NCBI RefSeq assembly: GCF_001540865.1
Contig: NC_033638.1
Location: 8,100,032 to 8,164,031, forward strand
DNA: 64,000 nt
Direction of reading: 5' to 3'
DNA from: Ananas comosus
Lineage: Eukaryota > Streptophyta > Magnoliopsida > Poales > Bromeliaceae
Below the pieces are notes generated by a model, which made no database searches, was not told the DNA's origin, and saw only the letters and a list, made by a program, of their open reading frames with translations. Both the position numbers and the translations under genes were made by a program. Below are positions 32,302 to 44,200 of this stretch, in pieces (position 1 is the stretch's first letter; each line of letters opens with the position of its first letter).

Positions 32302-32752
32302 ATGTGCCCCTCCGATCGCCACCCCCGCGGCGGCGGCGCCGCCTCGCCGGACCTCCGCCCCGCCTTCGACGTCCTCGACGCCGACCATGACGGCCGCATC
32401 AGCCGCGACGACCTCAAAGCCTTCTTCTCCTCCGCCGCGTCCCCCCTCACCGAGGACGACATCGTCGCCATGATCTCCGCCGCCGACGCCGACCGCAACG
32501 GCTTCGTCGACTACGATGAGTTCGAGCAGGACGGGGCCCGGCGGCGGCGTGATGGAGGAGGCGTTCCGCGTGATGGATCGGGACGGGGACGGGAAGGTGG
32601 GGTTCGAGGATCTCAGGGCGTACCTGGAGTGGGCGGGGATCCCCGCGTGCGACGACGACGTGCGCGCGATGATCCGCATCGGCGGCGGAGACGGCGCCGA
32701 CGGGGTCTGCCTCGACGCCCTCGCGAGGATCCTCGCCGTCGATTTCGCCTAG
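32302..32752 (+). CDS. Calmodulin-like EF-hand protein (one apparent frameshift)
   Basis: This is an intronless GC-rich gene of about 150 codons. The first frame gives EF-hand 1 (DADHDGRISRDD) and EF-hand 2 (DADRNGFVDYDE, a canonical loop with Glu at position 12). After FEQ near 32528 the homologous sequence moves to the next frame: VMEEAFRVMDRDGDGKVGFED (EF-hand 3, with Asp at position 12), then a degenerate fourth hand (IGGGDGADGVCLD), ending ILAVDFA and TAG at 32750-32752. The family senses Ca2+ and binds target proteins. The switch needs a one-base difference in the run GACGGGGCCCGGCGGCGG, so a sequencing error in a GC run is likely, but a real mutation is possible. No splice sites explain it. 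Confidence 0.8.
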
Positions 32753-34584
32753 GGTTTCGCGACAAACGATCGGCGAGTTCCTTCCCTCTTCCTCCGCTCG
32801 ACTTTTTCTTCTCCTTTTTTTTTTTGGTTGATGGTGGCAATTTCGGGAATAATTAGAATGTCTTCTCTGTATACAGTTGTATCAAAAAAAACTCAAATAT
32901 TATTGTGTTGAATTAGAATCTATATTTCCCTGGAGATTATGTTTCAATGTTACCAGCTTTCCATTTGAAGCAATTGTATTTCGATTGTCAATTCTGTTTT
33001 TTTTTTTTTTTTTTGGTGAATTGGCGAGAGTCTTTAGATGGGCCCCACCCTGTGTGTACGGTGGACTCCTCGATGGTGTTATTCTTGTCGCTTCCGCGAG
33101 TAAAAGTGGAAGAAAACAAAGCGGTCCTGATCAGATTAGAGCTCCGTGTCGATTCTCACCGACCACCATTGATCATTGTTCATGTTTTTAATCGGTTGAT
33201 TAAAAATTTGATGATTGATATTTAAAATCTTAAAATTTAAATTTAATTATTTTATATTTTTAGTTGAGTTTGGTTTTAAAAGATTGAATAAAATAAATAG
33301 CTTATCTATTTTTCTCTGGAAAGGAAAAAAAATGGTGAATGAAAGGTCAAAACTTGTCGACTATAGAATCTTCAAAAATTGCTTTTCTAATTTCGTCCTA
33401 ATTTTGGGCTTGTTTGAATGTTCAAATTAGTTATCTTATTTGGTGAGATTTTTTCTTGTACAATGATGTATTTTAACTCATTTGAAAAATCCATGTCCTC
33501 TCTTAGCCATTTGGTCCCACTCTCTATCTATTAAATAATAAAAAAAATAAGTAAATTAAGAAAAAAAAATACTGAGTAAGACATTGATGTAGCCTAACGG
33601 AATCTTCATATCCAAGTACCTGAGTAATATTTTTGTGTATATATAAAAATTTGAAAAAGTACCAAAATGTGCTCGCTAATGACAGCATTAATCTAGTACA
33701 GTGGACATCTAATTTGAACTCCAAGACAAAACATATCGAAGAGAAAATACATGGCGTCGAAAAAAGTTTTAGGGTGAGATTCGAACTTAGGAAAGTGATA
33801 ATACCGAAAGCCATTTCGTATTAGGGGTAGAAGCTTCGGTGTCCCACTTTGGCGAGAACAATGGAAGGTGAGATTCAAACCTATTCAAAATTCAAAATTC
33901 AAAATTCAAATAGTTCACACCAAGAGAAAAAGTGAGGCGAGCGACTCAAAAGCAGTTCTGGAGGAAGATAACGCACTAGATAAATTATTCTGATCATGGT
34001 GACTAGAGGAGTGTAAAATAGAGAGAGAACTAAAGATAAAGAGATCCAAATACCATCTTAAAAAACCAATCATTTATCTTTGATCCTAGGAATAGCTGTA
34101 GCGGAACTTAGCAGTAATCGTGACTTTGAGATCTTTCATTCACAGAACGTTACACTTTACGTTCTTCGTCCTGACCCACCCCGATCGTCATGCCGGACCA
34201 TCTTATTTTCCACTGACAAACGCCTTTTCGTGTTGCACATCTTCACGATGTGTAGAATGATGCTTTGAACACCGCTATTGTATAGCGGCCTCATTTAGTT
34301 TAACCTTAGTTTGGATCAGCGGTTGAAACTTGATTAACCAAAATTTTCAGACTTCTGCTAGCAGTCAAAGACCTCAAGATTGTCTGCCGATATTTGGACC
34401 TTATTCGACCGTTCTCTTTCTGATTCGTCTCCGAGATAAACTCAAATTCTACGTGCACATCGAGGTTGTCTAAAAATGGATGAATCGAATCATTCCACGT
34501 GTTACCCTACAATTTCTCTGCCAACAAGTACAATATTGAATGATCAAGTTTATTATTTTTTACTAATTTCATATGAACTCCTTT
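32753..34584. other. 3' flank and gene-free spacer
   Basis: The likely 3' UTR of the EF-hand gene (to about 32900) is followed by AT-rich DNA. A T run lies at about 32998-33015 and a small AAAATTC tandem at about 33882-33910. No gene or bounded element. Confidence 0.4.
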
Positions 34585-34596
34585 AAAAATCTAAGC

Positions 34597-34758
34597 TTTT
34601 TTTTTTTTTTCTTTCGAGAGATAGGTAGGCACGCTATCCGCTTCGTTTATTTCATTTAAAAATAAATTTAGCTAGAAATGTGAATCAACTAGAATTCGAA
34701 CTTGGGTCTCGGATACCAACCACCAAGTCCTTTACCACTTGCTCTAGGGACGGTCGGT
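34597..34758 (-). mobile_element. tRNA-derived SINE with LINE-like 3' tail
   Basis: On the minus strand the element begins ACCGACCGTCCCTAGAGCAA. It has a box-A-like AGAGCAAGTGGTAAAGG, a box-B-like AAGTTCGAATTC about 40 nt later, and a 3' region AAGCGGATAGCGTGCCTACC ending in an A run. The flanks AAAAATCTAA (34585-34594) and AAAAATCCAA (34759-34768) form a 10-bp target duplication with one mismatch. The last 60 or so bases closely match the 3' ends of LINE copies 1 and 3. Such elements are transcribed by RNA polymerase III and moved by a LINE partner. Confidence 0.85.
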
Positions 34759-34768
34759 AAAAATCCAA

Positions 34769-35032
34769 ATTTGTTATTCTCATATATATAGAGAGAGAGA
34801 GAGTTCAACTAAAAATCGAGAATACTATTAATAATATATGAATAATAATAATTATTTATTATTTATTTTTAAATTATTATTATTCTACTAATCTTTCATT
34901 AAATTTTACACATTTAGCGGTAAATAGTAAATAAATACTACTCACATAAAATTAATAGTATATTTATATTTATTTGGATAAGGCGATTTTTGTGATTGTA
35001 CGTTGCCAAACGTCCGAGCCATGTAACGCGTC
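34769..35032. other. AT-rich upstream flank of SOQ1
   Basis: A short GA microsatellite lies near 34790. The rest is AT-rich with no gene. Confidence 0.4.
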
Positions 35033-35038
35033 CACGTG
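35033..35038. promoter_or_regulatory. G-box (CACGTG) upstream of SOQ1
   Basis: CACGTG within TCCACGTGGC lies about 170 bp upstream of the SOQ1 ATG. G-boxes bind bZIP and bHLH (PIF/HY5-type) factors and are common in light-regulated chloroplast genes. Function at this site is inferred. Confidence 0.45.
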
Positions 35039-35207
35039 GCAACTCGCCGCTCTGTTCGATTCATCACCACCGATCGCCTTCAAAACGGAGACCACCACTT
35101 CGTAATCCTTGAACGCAGGGGCATTATAGTCATTTCAGTCGCCCGCAGTCCCCATATTTATTTCCATCGTCGCGACTCAACGAGCGCGAAACGCGCGAGG
35201 CGAAAGC

Positions 35208-38200
35208 ATGGCGCTGCGGCTCACCACTCCGAGCGTTTCACCCATTTCTTTCCCAAACTACCCTCGGAAAACCCCCAATTTCCCTCCTCTGTCCCGCGTC
35301 GTCTTCCTCCTCCTCCGCCCCCGCACTTACCCGGCCAAAACCCTAGCTCCGCCGCTCCCCGCACGGCGGAGCGGCGGCGCCGTCCCCCGCGTTTCGCCGC
35401 CGCAGCAGGAGCAGCGAGTGGAGGAGGAGATCGCTCGGGAGGAGGCGAATGGGGGCGAGTGGGGTAAGGTCTCCGCCGTCCTCTTTGACATGGATGGCGT
35501 CCTCTGCAACAGCGAGGAGCCCTCGCGCATGGCGGCGGTCGACGTCTTCGCCGAGATGGGCGTCTCCGTCACCGTCGAGGACTTTGTCCCTTTCATGGGT
35601 ACCGGTAATGTTGTTCCCTTCCTTTTCTCGATCAGTATGCGATGGAGATATCGAACATTTCTACTGTAGGTTTCAAGAACTAGGAAACGATTCTTTGATT
35701 CGCCATATATGTTTTCACGATTCTGAATTATGCTGCGAAACCGCTGCTATTCTACTCCTAAAGCGTAGAGAGGGGTTTGAGAGGGGTTTTGGGTTCGAGT
35801 TCCAGTTCAAGGGATTGTGCATTATGATAGGTCGCTAAAAAGAGCAATAGATTTTGGACTGTGATGTTAAAATGACAAATAGAATCGTTGCCTTCTTTCT
35901 GTTCTTGCGGTTAATTGTATATTAGATGAACGTTGCAGGTGAGGCCAATTTTCTTGGTGGTGTGGCTTCGGCCAAGGGAGTGATAGGATTTGATCCGGAA
36001 GCAGCAAAGAAACGATTTTTTGAAATCTACCTTGATAAGGTTATACCATTTGCATCGGCTACAACATTTTTTAATTCCTTCAAATGTAGTCCTGCATTTC
36101 CCTAAATCCATGTTTTCTCTTCCAAAGGCTGAATCTTGTTTCTTTTTTTTCTTGATTGCAGTATGCGAAGCCTAATAGTGGAATCGGATTTCCAGGGGCG
36201 CTTGAACTCATCATGGAGGTATATACCTATTGAATTAGGTTTTCTAATATTATGTTGATTTATAATCATGTAAGCGATCAGTTCCTTCCACTTGAATCCA
36301 GTGCAAAAGAGCTGGGCTTAAGGTTGCTGTTGCGTCGAGTGCTGACAGGATCAAGGTGGATGCAAATTTAGCTGCCGCTGGTTTGCCTGCATCCTTGTAA
36401 GTGCTTGTTCTTCTCTATTTGATTCAGTTACCAGATAGTCATTATGTTATGGTGGCTCATCTTATTTTAGGTTCACTGTTTATTGAGGTGCTTATTTGCA
36501 CAAACTTCCTGAACAGCTTCTTGAGTACGGCAAGCTGAAAATCTTGAGCTCATTGCCAGTGCACGAAGACAAAATTAGCTTTTGGGCCCATTATTCTATT
36601 TGATAAATCACATTTGCATGCTTATCTCTAAAGTAGTCATTGATAGCATTACTCCTTTCCTGTGTGAGACGAATATCTATTCCTGCTACTATATCTGTTA
36701 GAGACAGTTTTAATTAGCGATCATTACAACTGCTCTAGCAAGTCGGAACTATTAAAACTGACAAGTATATTTCCCTTTCACTGGCTTACTGTTCTTACTT
36801 GTTATCTCATCAATTTTTATTGTTTCTGATAGTAATATGAAACCTGCTTTGATTGCTAGATTTGATGCGATTGTTTCTGCTGATGCATTTGAAAATCTCA
36901 AGCCTGCTCCAGATATATTTTTGGCAGCATCAAAGATCTTGAACGTAGACCCTAGTGAGGTAATTTGTGTCATTCGCCATAGAAAGAATAAAAGATTAGA
37001 ACCCAATCTCTTTTAGGCAGTTTCTTCTTAGGATTTGAATACCATAGCTTTAAGTTTCTTCCTTCATTTAGCTTCCACTGGTTAGAAGCAATAGTAGCTT
37101 TCTCCCTTTTCTCTTTAAAGTTTTAACAAATATCTTGCTGGTAGTGACAGATTTTCTAGTTTTAAAATATTAAGTTTCTATTCAGCTATTTTATGATTTT
37201 TTTTCTTTTTCCCTTACATTTTACCGTTTTGGAGCTTGCAATTAGATTTTTCTATCAAGAGGCTTAAAGCTGCTGCCTGCTATGTTTGATCTGCAAAATT
37301 CTTCCTTTCTAAGTGGATAAAACCACAGTTGCTTTATATGAAAATAATATTTGTTCTTGTTTTGCATTTTCAATCTAATAACGTGCTTTTTCTTGAGGAA
37401 AATTGAGCTGATATTTACATTGCTTTTTGTGTCATTTTGTATCAGAGTAAAAAATTATATCATTTGGTATAAGAGTCAAAAACTGCATACGGACTCTGGC
37501 ACAAATCTTTTCTCGAAGCTATACGTTTCAGTCAATTTCCTACTCAAGGTATCACTAAATTTTTGACATCAAATTGTGTTCAGTGTCTTGTAATAGAAGA
37601 TGCTCTTGCTGGAGTTCAAGCTGCAAAAGCTGCTCGAATGAGGTATGCATCAGCCATTGGATGATATTAACTTTTAATTAATTAATTGTTGGAGGGTGGT
37701 GTAAAACAATAGAATACAAACACATATACTCTATGACTCTGTGTGAGGTTCTTATTTCTGAAAAACTTTGTGTGGCTTAGTCATGTTGTTTCTATACGCT
37801 TAACTAATGTGATATACAACCAGATTTGTTCCTATATTTATGCTTCTCAAGTCTAAATAATGTATGTGCCTATGTGGACATTCTCTTTTATTAAGATATG
37901 AGTCTTCAACTGTCAAATCCTTTGCAGCCAAGGGCAAGCTGAGAATGTGTGGTTAAATACCCATGCATTCTGTAACATGTGCCGAAGGCCCATATGAGGC
38001 AGAGAAGATGCTTCAATGCATCTCAATGGGGAGCACCCCTGTACATGCCAATAACTAATTGGCCCAGTAGGTTGCATGATGATTAAACCTTTGCTTTTCT
38101 CTGGATGGCTGCCACATAGTAGCAAATATGTCAAGCCTTGGATTAATCTCTCCTTCTTTCTACATGTAATGAGATTACCCTTTTATGATCAGGTGGATCT

Positions 38201-41200
38201 AGGAAGAAGTTTGTTATTAGATCCTTTTCTGAATTATGCTGTATCTTTTGCCACAGAGTGTAGAACTTTGATCAGGATTTTTTCAATTACGCCTCCTTTG
38301 AAGCACATTTATCCACCTCATGTCTCTGTCCTGCGATTACTGTGTGTCTAGTCAAAGCTTTTAAATTGTTTACATTACTCATTTGTCACATCATCTCCAC
38401 TTTGCATAATGTGGCTAGTCAGTAATATGGCCGCATAGAAACTACTATGTTAATCTACCGGACAAGTTCTTCAGGTTTCTCTTTTTAAGTAGTTCAACAT
38501 AGAATTATTATATAACTTTCTGATCTTCCTGTTGCACTCCTTGCAGATGTGTTGCTGTAACAACAACTCTAACGTACGAGGAATTACAGCAAGCCAGTCC
38601 ATCACTAATCAGAAAAGATATTGGAAATGTTTTGCTTAATGACATTTTGTACGGTGGTCCTTCTGGTCGCAGTATGTAGTTTAAACAGAAAAAAACATTG
38701 ATTATGTTTATGAATAAATGATTTAGAAATTTCCTGGAAATTGAGTTGCTGTTTACTGTTCTTTCTTTCTCCACTTGCTGAATGGCAAATTTGATATGTT
38801 CTGTGCTTAAGTAGAATATAATTTTGATGACGTTGCTTTAAATTGTTGCTAATGGTCAAGATATGCTTGGGCACAATTAAGTGCTGATGAGAAGAAGTTG
38901 CTGCAGATGGGAGGATGCAAAACCCTCAGAATATTAGTTCTTTAGGAAAATCTTCTTCAGAGCAGCTGAATGGGGCCTTAAGCACTGATTTTGCTCAGGA
39001 AATCAATGCTGAAAGTGAGAAAGGCCATTTTCTTGGAGGGTAAGGTCAGTTCACCTGCTCTTCAGAATGGTCAAATTTGTTTATATGCGTGTTTGCCGAA
39101 TGAATTTTATAACTCTGCTTACAGTTATTACTACATTTTTCTTAGTTTAAACTTTAAAGATAAATAAAAAACTAGGCTGCTCATACGTCTAAATCTCCTT
39201 TTTGACTCCTAATATAATGTCTAAAAGTCTGCTTGATTCTAATTCAACTTTTGTAATCTTCATTTGTTGTGAACTGATGTCGAAGAACTAACAAAGTAAA
39301 AGCTGTATATTGGGGCTGTAGTTACCTTTTAATGTAACATCTAGGTTTCAGAAATGATCTGTTGGCAGGTTGCAGGGTTCTCGTCGTGACATTTTAAGAT
39401 ATGGAAGCTTGGGAATTGCTGTTTCTTCTCTCATCTTCACTATTAGCAATTGGAAGGTAAAGATGCTGTGATATATGATTCCTATTATTAGGTTTCATCA
39501 CCGAAAATGAAACTATGACCATAGTAACCATAACACATATGTTCCTACCTCAGATTCTATATTTCTTATGTGCCACTTTGAGAGGCCTATTTAAGATAGA
39601 TGCCGTGATCTAGTAGAGAATGTAAAACTAACTTGACTCTCTATAGAAAAGTTGTCTCAAACCAGTATACGAATGTTCAAAATCCACTTTTCAACGACAG
39701 ATTCTTGATTCTGGACATCAATCAATAAATATTTGTAGTTCTCGTCTTTTGCCATGTGGACAAAAATTGAGATACTCTGGACAAAAATTGAGATACTCCT
39801 TGAAATCTTCAGTTGCAAGAATTGTTTATATTGTATGAATAGCTGTGTGATGAAATTTAGGTTTTCTGCAGTTGAATAAATTCCTACAGTTTTCGGTTCT
39901 TTTAGTATGATGTAACAAAATGAAGAAAAAGATTGATCCTTGGGTTTAACTGATATTTGTACTATGAAAACTAGTAATTTTATCAGCTTATCTAGTTCGT
40001 GCCCACTGCCCACAAACACTTCAATAGACAAGATTTGATGCCCTAGCAAGTTGCATAGATGTCAAAACCAAAATTATGTTAGACCACTTTCTATGTGTAA
40101 CTTCAATTTAGACTAGAAGTTTGGTTGCATTCTTAAGCACTCTTTTGTGTTCTTTCCTTGGTAATATTCTACCGATGTGTTGGTTTTGTTTATGCAGGCA
40201 ATGCAATATGCATCTCCTAAAGGTCTTCTGAATTTTTTTAAGGGCAATAATCGCTCTATTTTGGGTCAGAATGAAGGTATGGTGTGTCTGTGTGAGTCAT
40301 AGCTGTGAGTTATCTCATGTCGCTTCCTGTTTTTTGCTCGTTGTTTTACTATAGAGAGTGTTTTAATGGTACAGTTCTACATGAATACAAGCCAGAGAGC
40401 TAATTTATAAGTAATAATATGCGAAATAACATTCCAAAAAGTATTTTGCTTCGGTGCGGCAGAAACAAGGATGTCTCATGGCAACTGATGAATTATGCTT
40501 AGTATTACCGGCACCATAAGCCCAAGGCATTTGATGCAGTGGGAATAAATCTTTTTTTTTTCTTTTCAATCCTTCACCTTTCTTGACTTTGTATGTGGGC
40601 ATGCCAAAACTAAGCACACAGTTTACTGACTGTAGGAGACTCGCGATCGTCAAGGATACAACAAGTTAAGAACTACCTGGCAGATTTAGAAGCTAGGTAT
40701 CTACAATTTTTTCTCACATTTTTGCTTTTGTCGATGTTAAACTTTTTGTTCATTTTTCTGAAGATTTTTTTTTTCATTTTTTATTTTTTTAAGGGGCTCT
40801 GCTTCAAATGTTCCCGAGTTCCCACCGAATCTTGACTGGTTGAATACAGCTCCACTTCGGTTTCGCACGGTAGCTTATAACTTATCTGATTATAATTTGT
40901 ATTTTATCTCTTCTTTATCTGTTGGAACCCTTCTTATAACTTCTTAATTCGAACTGGGACTTCTTAATTGGAACTGGGATCTATAAATCTGTTCTAGTGA
41001 AGAGCTTTCAAATAGATGCAAATGCATTAGCAGTTTTAAATCCAAGTATAATGCAATCTATTAGATTAGTGTTGCACAGTTGCGAAGAGTATTGCTTATG
41101 TTACTTAGATTACCGACATATATTTGTCTGCAATTAATATATAGCATTTATTTGACTTGAACACTTATGATTATTCATGTGTAACTTCATTTTTGTATTT

Positions 41201-44200
41201 GCTGCAGGATTTAAAAGGCAAGGTAGTTCTGTTGGATTTTTGGACCTATTGCTGTATCAACTGTATGCATGTGCTACCAGATCTTGAATATTTAGAGAAG
41301 AAGTATAGTAATAAGCCTGTGAGTTATCTCTCTTTCTTGATTGAGTTTATCGTCTTCTAAGTAGAATATAACTCTGTAAGTGCTTTGTATTCTGGTGAGC
41401 AAGTGGATTAATTATATTAGTCTCTGTAGTTGAAATCTAGGAGATTTCCTTTTCTACACGGTTCACGTTAAGAGAATATCCAGAAATTTAGGCTATTCTT
41501 GTTTTCTTTATTTAGCTTGGGAAAAAAAGAAAAAAAGAAAAGAAAAGAGTTAGTACTAGGATTTTGTTTTTTTTTGTTGCTAAACATACTCCATAACTGT
41601 ACAGATTACAAATTATTTGCCATCCGTTGGTGTATTTAATGCATAAAATTTAAGGTTAATAAAACAAAAGAACGAAAGCATCAGCAAATGAGGCCTAAGC
41701 TTTTTGTTTCATATAAAGACTTACTAACTTTCCCTGAGGCTTGAAAATTTTGTTTTAGGATTTTCCGTTATTACTTCTTTTTAGGTATCTATGATATACT
41801 CATGTAATCCTTCTGTACGATTTTTCAAGTTCCACAATGCTTGTTCTATCGCCTAATAATAAACAGGACTTATTCTGTGCAGTTCACTGTTATTGGTGTA
41901 CATTCTGCCAAATTTGATAACGAAAAAGACCTTGAAGCCATACGAAATGCAGTTTTACGCTACAACATCACTCACCCTGTAAGTCAGCAAGTTAAGATGA
42001 GCAGAATAATTGCATCACTATTTGACTTTCTGAATTTAAATATTTTTTACTATTTACAAATTTTCCTTGTTATCCTTTTTGAATTCAAATGTACCAATGA
42101 TGTGCTAACTTCTATTGAAGTATCCTGTTTGCTTTTTTGATCTCGAAACTTTGCTGAGAAGGGCATTCTTCAGTTTTTACTATTTACTTTTTGATCTTTC
42201 TACTATTTATTGGACTAGTAATTGCTGGAATTTCATGAACTCTACTCTGTCAGAATAGTATTCATATACTGCAGGAATTACACACTTGAAAGAGGCTTGA
42301 ATAGAATTTGATGGGAGCATAAATGTTTAATGATCACTATGCTGATACTTGCCAACTCAATGACGAAGAAACTACGTTGTTACAATTTCTTCTACACTTA
42401 AAAAGCAAAGTTTTCACTGCTTATACATACTGGTCAAATAAGTTATCTTATATTTTATCATGCACTCGTCCTGTGTTTTATTTGATCATATATATTTTTA
42501 AATGCTGTTCAAGGTTGTTAATGATGGTGATATGTACTTGTGGAGAGAATTGGGAGTAAATTCGTGGCCCACATTTGTTATTATTGGGCCAAATGGAAAG
42601 ATTCTAGCACAACTAGCAGGTGAAGGCCATAGAAAGGTATTTGCCAGTATCTTTACATTATGCTTGTGACCTTTCTTTCCATTGCTAGATCAGCATCTCA
42701 ATTTTTATGCTAAGAGTTAATTGTATTGTTGTTATTAGTGTAAGCTTTTCATTATTCTGTTGATAATTTGCTGAACACAATCTCAGATTATTTGGTTAAA
42801 TTGTGTTCTTTTCAGTGGGTAACATATATTGTCTTATGCATATCTTCAGGATCTTGATGATTTTGTGGATGCATCTCTTCAGTTCTATGGAGAAAAGAAC
42901 CCATTGGAAAACAATCCCATTCCCTTGGCTTTAGAGAAGGATAATGATGGCCGTCTAATAACATCTCCATTAAAATTCCCTGGGAAGCTTGCAATTGATG
43001 CGCAAAATAATAGGCTTTTCATATCAGACAGTAACCATAATCGAATTGTAAGTGTTCTTGGCCTTTTCTTTTCTTGTTTAAAGTTTAGCCTTTTTGCCTA
43101 GTGATAAACTAACTATTATGGCTAACTTAATACTATTTCACTGCATCCCTGTTTTTGGAATTTAAGGTGGTTGCAGATTTGGAAGGAACTTTTATTACTC
43201 AAATAGGAAGTACTGGAGAAGAAGGATTAAATGATGGTACCTTTGATAGTGCCTCCTTTAATCGTCCTCAGGTAAGGTTCAGACTTCTACATTTTGCCTT
43301 ATGTGATCCTTTGCTCATTTTTGGTAGTAATAAGGCACAAGAAAGGAGTTAGGAGGTAATAAAATAATGTCGAGCTACAAATAAGACAACATATTCTATC
43401 GAAAGCACGAATGCAAGTATGCAACATATTGATATTGGATCCATAGGAGAGGTCATAATGTGCTTCACCACCATTGGGATAATAGACCATATGAACTTCT
43501 TTTAAGGCTTTGCACCTTCTTTATTTTCTTTTGGCTTCTGGCTTACTTTTTCAATTTCAATGAAGTTTTTCCTTTTAAGGGGTTGAAATGTGATAGATCT
43601 TATGTTACAGGATTTCTGTAGGATAAATTTTCGCTTATTTGAATTACATTTGACAATTAATTTTTCATAAAGAGAAATTCGTGCGGCTTATTACAAGTTT
43701 GTAGTGAAAGCTATACAAGGCCTTTGGCTTGGTGCAAATTATGCCGAGAAAAATTAAAGTTTCATTGCCTTCTCCTGGACCTAGTGCTGGAACTCTGGAA
43801 GTATTTTGTATTATTAATCTTCTTCTCCTTCTTTGTAAGTAATATTTCTTGAGCCCACACATAACAATATTTTTGTGTCAAGGAAATCTTTCTGGTTTCT
43901 GGTTCAAAATAATTATTCTATAAGATGGATTGCAGTTCTAAGAAAATGTTTGTCTGGTATCTTTTGTTTGTTAGCTTGTTCTCTTAATGACGGAGCCTCT
44001 TCCTTTTCTTGTAAATATTGTGAATAATTATAAATCTATACTTATATCTTCTAACAGCAAATTCATTTTCCAGGGTCTTGCGTATAACCCCAAAAAGAAT
44101 CTTTTGTATGTTGCGGACACTGAAAATCATGCTTTGCGGTAAACCTTCTTTTAATTAATACTTTACTTTCCTGAGTTCTACCTTTCATTTTTGTGCAAAC

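Noticed and set aside
34597..34758. A functional tRNA gene
   Set aside because: The A and B boxes are degenerate, no cloverleaf stems form, and the unit ends in a LINE-like tail with poly-A and a target duplication.
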